Origin: Devosia sp. YR412
GTDB lineage: Bacteria; Pseudomonadota; Alphaproteobacteria; Rhizobiales; Devosiaceae
NCBI RefSeq assembly: GCF_900110945.1
Contig: NZ_FOFL01000008.1
Location: forward strand, 1 to 64,000
Reading direction: 5' to 3'
DNA: 64,000 bases
Numbering within the stretch: position 1 is the first letter of the stretch; each line of letters begins with the position of its first letter. Of this stretch, positions 62,476 to 64,000 are shown piece after piece. The translations under genes and the position numbers were made by a program. The notes beneath the pieces were generated by a model that was not told the DNA's origin, searched no databases, and saw only the letters and a list, made by a program, of their open reading frames with translations.

Positions 62476-64000
62476 TTATTCCACCGTCACCGACTTGGCC
62501 AGATTGCGCGGCTGATCCACGTCCGTGCCCATGAAAACGGCCGTGTGATAGGCCAGCAGCTGCACCGGAATGGTGGCCAGGATCGGCGCGACGAAGCTCG
62601 AGACATGCGGGATGACAATGATATCCGCCACGCCATGGCCGACGGTTTCAGCGCCTTCGGCGTCGGTGATCAGGATGATCTTGCCACCGCGGGCGGCTAC
62701 TTCCTGCATATTGGAGAGGGTCTTGTCGACCAGTTCATCCGATGGCGCGACGACGATCACCGGCATATCTTCGTCGACCAGGGCGATGGGGCCGTGCTTG
62801 AGTTCACCTGCCGCATAACCTTCGGCGTGGATATAGCTGATTTCCTTGAGCTTCAGCGCGCCTTCCATGGCGATGGGGAACATCGGGCCACGGCCGAGAT
62901 AGAGCACGTCCTTGGCCTTGGACAGGCGCTTGGCGATGTCCATGATCTGGCCTTCTGTGGCCAGGGCTTCGGAAACAGCGGTCGGCAGGCCGACCAGCGA
63001 CCGAACGAAGTCGGTTTCCTGCTCGACGCTGAGCACGCCGCGGGCCCGTCCGGCCGCGATGGCTAGGCTGGCGAGGGCAGTCAGTTGCGCCGTCAGCGCC
63101 TTTGTCGAGGCGACGCCAATCTCGGGACCGCAGAGGATCGGGAACACCACGTTGGATTCGCGGGCAATGGTCGATTCCAGCGTATTGACCAGCGAAGCCA
63201 CATGCTGGCCCTGACCGGCGCAATAGCGCAGCGCAGCAAGCGTGTCGGCAGTTTCGCCCGACTGGGAGATGAACAGCGACAATCCGCCCTTTTCCAGCGG
63301 CGGCTCGCGATAACGGAATTCCGACGCCACATCGATATCGACCGGCAGGCGGGCATAGCGCTCGAACCAGTATTTCGCCACAGCACCGGCCAGATAGGCG
63401 GTGCCGCAGGCGCTGATGGTGAGGCGGCTCAGGTCGGCGAAATCGAAGGGCAAAGTCTCGCGTATGGCGACCTTTTCGGCCCCCATGTCCACATAGTGGC
63501 TCAGCGTATGCGAAATGGTTTCGGGCTGCTCGTAGATTTCCTTGGCCATGAAATGGCGATGGTTGCCCTTGTCGACCATCAGCGCCGAGGCCTGGGAGAT
63601 CTGCTGCTCGCGCTGCACCACTGCATCCTTGCCGTCGCGAATGGTGACGCCCTTGGGGGTAATCACCGCCCAGTCGCCGTCTTCGAGATAAGTCAGGCGC
63701 GAGGTGAAGGGGGCCAAGGCCATGGCGTCGGAGCCGAGATACATTTCGGTCGTGCCATAGCCGATGGCCAGCGGCGCGCCGTGGCGGGCGGCGATGAGCA
63801 GGCTTTCCTCGCCGTTGAACAGGAAGGCCAGCGCGAAGGCGCCCTTGAGCGTTTTCAGCGTACGGGCAACGGCCAGTTCGGGATCGGCGCCATTGGCCAG
63901 TTCGCGGCTGACCCAGAGGGCGACGGATTCGGTATCGGTCTGCGTCTTGGGCAAATAGCCGTCCTTGGCGAGGTCGGCCAGCATGTCGCGATAATTTTCG
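62476..64000 (-). CDS. glmS: Glucosamine-fructose-6-phosphate aminotransferase, C-terminal part (incomplete at window edge)
   Basis: GlmS makes glucosamine-6-phosphate, the first step to UDP-GlcNAc. At least 507 residues are present, with no start: the frame is open to the right edge (E-N-Y-R-D-M codons at the end of the window). The C-terminus of the glutaminase domain is followed by two SIS domains (ISACGTAYLAGAVAKYWFER, ISQSGETADTLAALRYC and GPEIGVASTKALTAQLTA), ending LAKSVTVE. The N-terminal catalytic cysteine lies outside the window. The convergent recG stop is four bases away. Confidence 0.96.
   Translation of the reverse strand, partial: ENYRDMLADLAKDGYLPKTQTDTESVALWVSRELANGADPELAVARTLKTLKGAFALAFLFNGEESLLIAARHGAPLAIGYGTTEMYLGSDAMALAPFTSRLTYLEDGDWAVITPKGVTIRDGKDAVVQREQQISQASALMVDKGNHRHFMAKEIYEQPETISHTLSHYVDMGAEKVAIRETLPFDFADLSRLTISACGTAYLAGAVAKYWFERYARLPVDIDVASEFRYREPPLEKGGLSLFISQSGETADTLAALRYCAGQGQHVASLVNTLESTIARESNVVFPILCGPEIGVASTKALTAQLTALASLAIAAGRARGVLSVEQETDFVRSLVGLPTAVSEALATEGQIMDIAKRLSKAKDVLYLGRGPMFPIAMEGALKLKEISYIHAEGYAAGELKHGPIALVDEDMPVIVVAPSDELVDKTLSNMQEVAARGGKIILITDAEGAETVGHGVADIIVIPHVSSFVAPILATIPVQLLAYHTAVFMGTDVDQPRNLAKSVTVE

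Overview
The window is a GC-rich chromosomal segment of an alphaproteobacterium. It most resembles the order Hyphomicrobiales (Rhizobiales), and probably a Devosia-like genus. The evidence is MipZ division-site ATPases with a CtrA-type box, an alphaproteobacterial LexA box, DUF1489 and IalB-family proteins, a mfd-sdhE-recG cluster, a clpS-clpA pair, ScfR-type and SSF-type regulators, and the 'cctctccc...gggagagg' extragenic palindromes common in this group. The genus is inferred from overall resemblance; no search was run. No CRISPR array, insertion sequence, prophage or rRNA operon was seen. One tRNA gene, Ser(UGA), is present.

Layout. 0.5-9 kb: dnaE, preceded by a tiny membrane-protein gene behind a LexA box; a PhoB-box-controlled alkaline phosphatase; a scar with two truncated convergent genes; clpS-clpA. 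9-17 kb: envelope and division genes, namely a D,D-carboxypeptidase with a SPOR domain, tandem mipZ paralogues behind a CtrA box, a coupled VWA/DnaJ-membrane pair, an L,D-transpeptidase, DUF1489 and a GST. 17-22.6 kb: a siderophore-uptake module (AraC regulator, TonB-dependent receptor, exbB-exbD-tonB). 22.6-31.5 kb: cutC and a ROK kinase, two MFS transporters, a nucleosidase, and several small membrane or envelope proteins (DUF2934, DUF883-like, SleB-like, DUF6636-like, DUF2076). 31.5-36.7 kb: a fliK/flhB-like pair away from other flagellar genes, a glycosyltransferase, a FecR protein, DUF1993, and a potassium channel with a zinc ribbon.

36.7-41.7 kb: a two-component unit (response regulator, small membrane protein, SSF-type sensor kinase) next to an XRE/ScfR-type regulator. 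41.9-49.4 kb: a five-gene branched-chain-amino-acid-type ABC importer converging on pxpB-pxpC-pxpA, the 5-oxoprolinase. 49.5-56.3 kb: two small unknown genes, a DMT permease, tRNA-Ser, a quinone reductase coupled to a TerC protein, a YedE/YeeE pair coupled to a UbiH-type hydroxylase, and an IalB-family protein. 56.4-64 kb: mfd-sdhE, recG and the 3' part of glmS, which runs off the right edge.

Most of the window is ordinary chromosomal housekeeping and transport. The observation most worth testing is the gene of about 32 codons directly upstream of dnaE. It has a well-placed ribosome binding site, encodes a single membrane span, and lies behind a perfect GTTC-N7-GTTC LexA box. It could be a SidA-like SOS division inhibitor. 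Three regulatory sites (LexA, PhoB and CtrA type) were read directly from the sequence.
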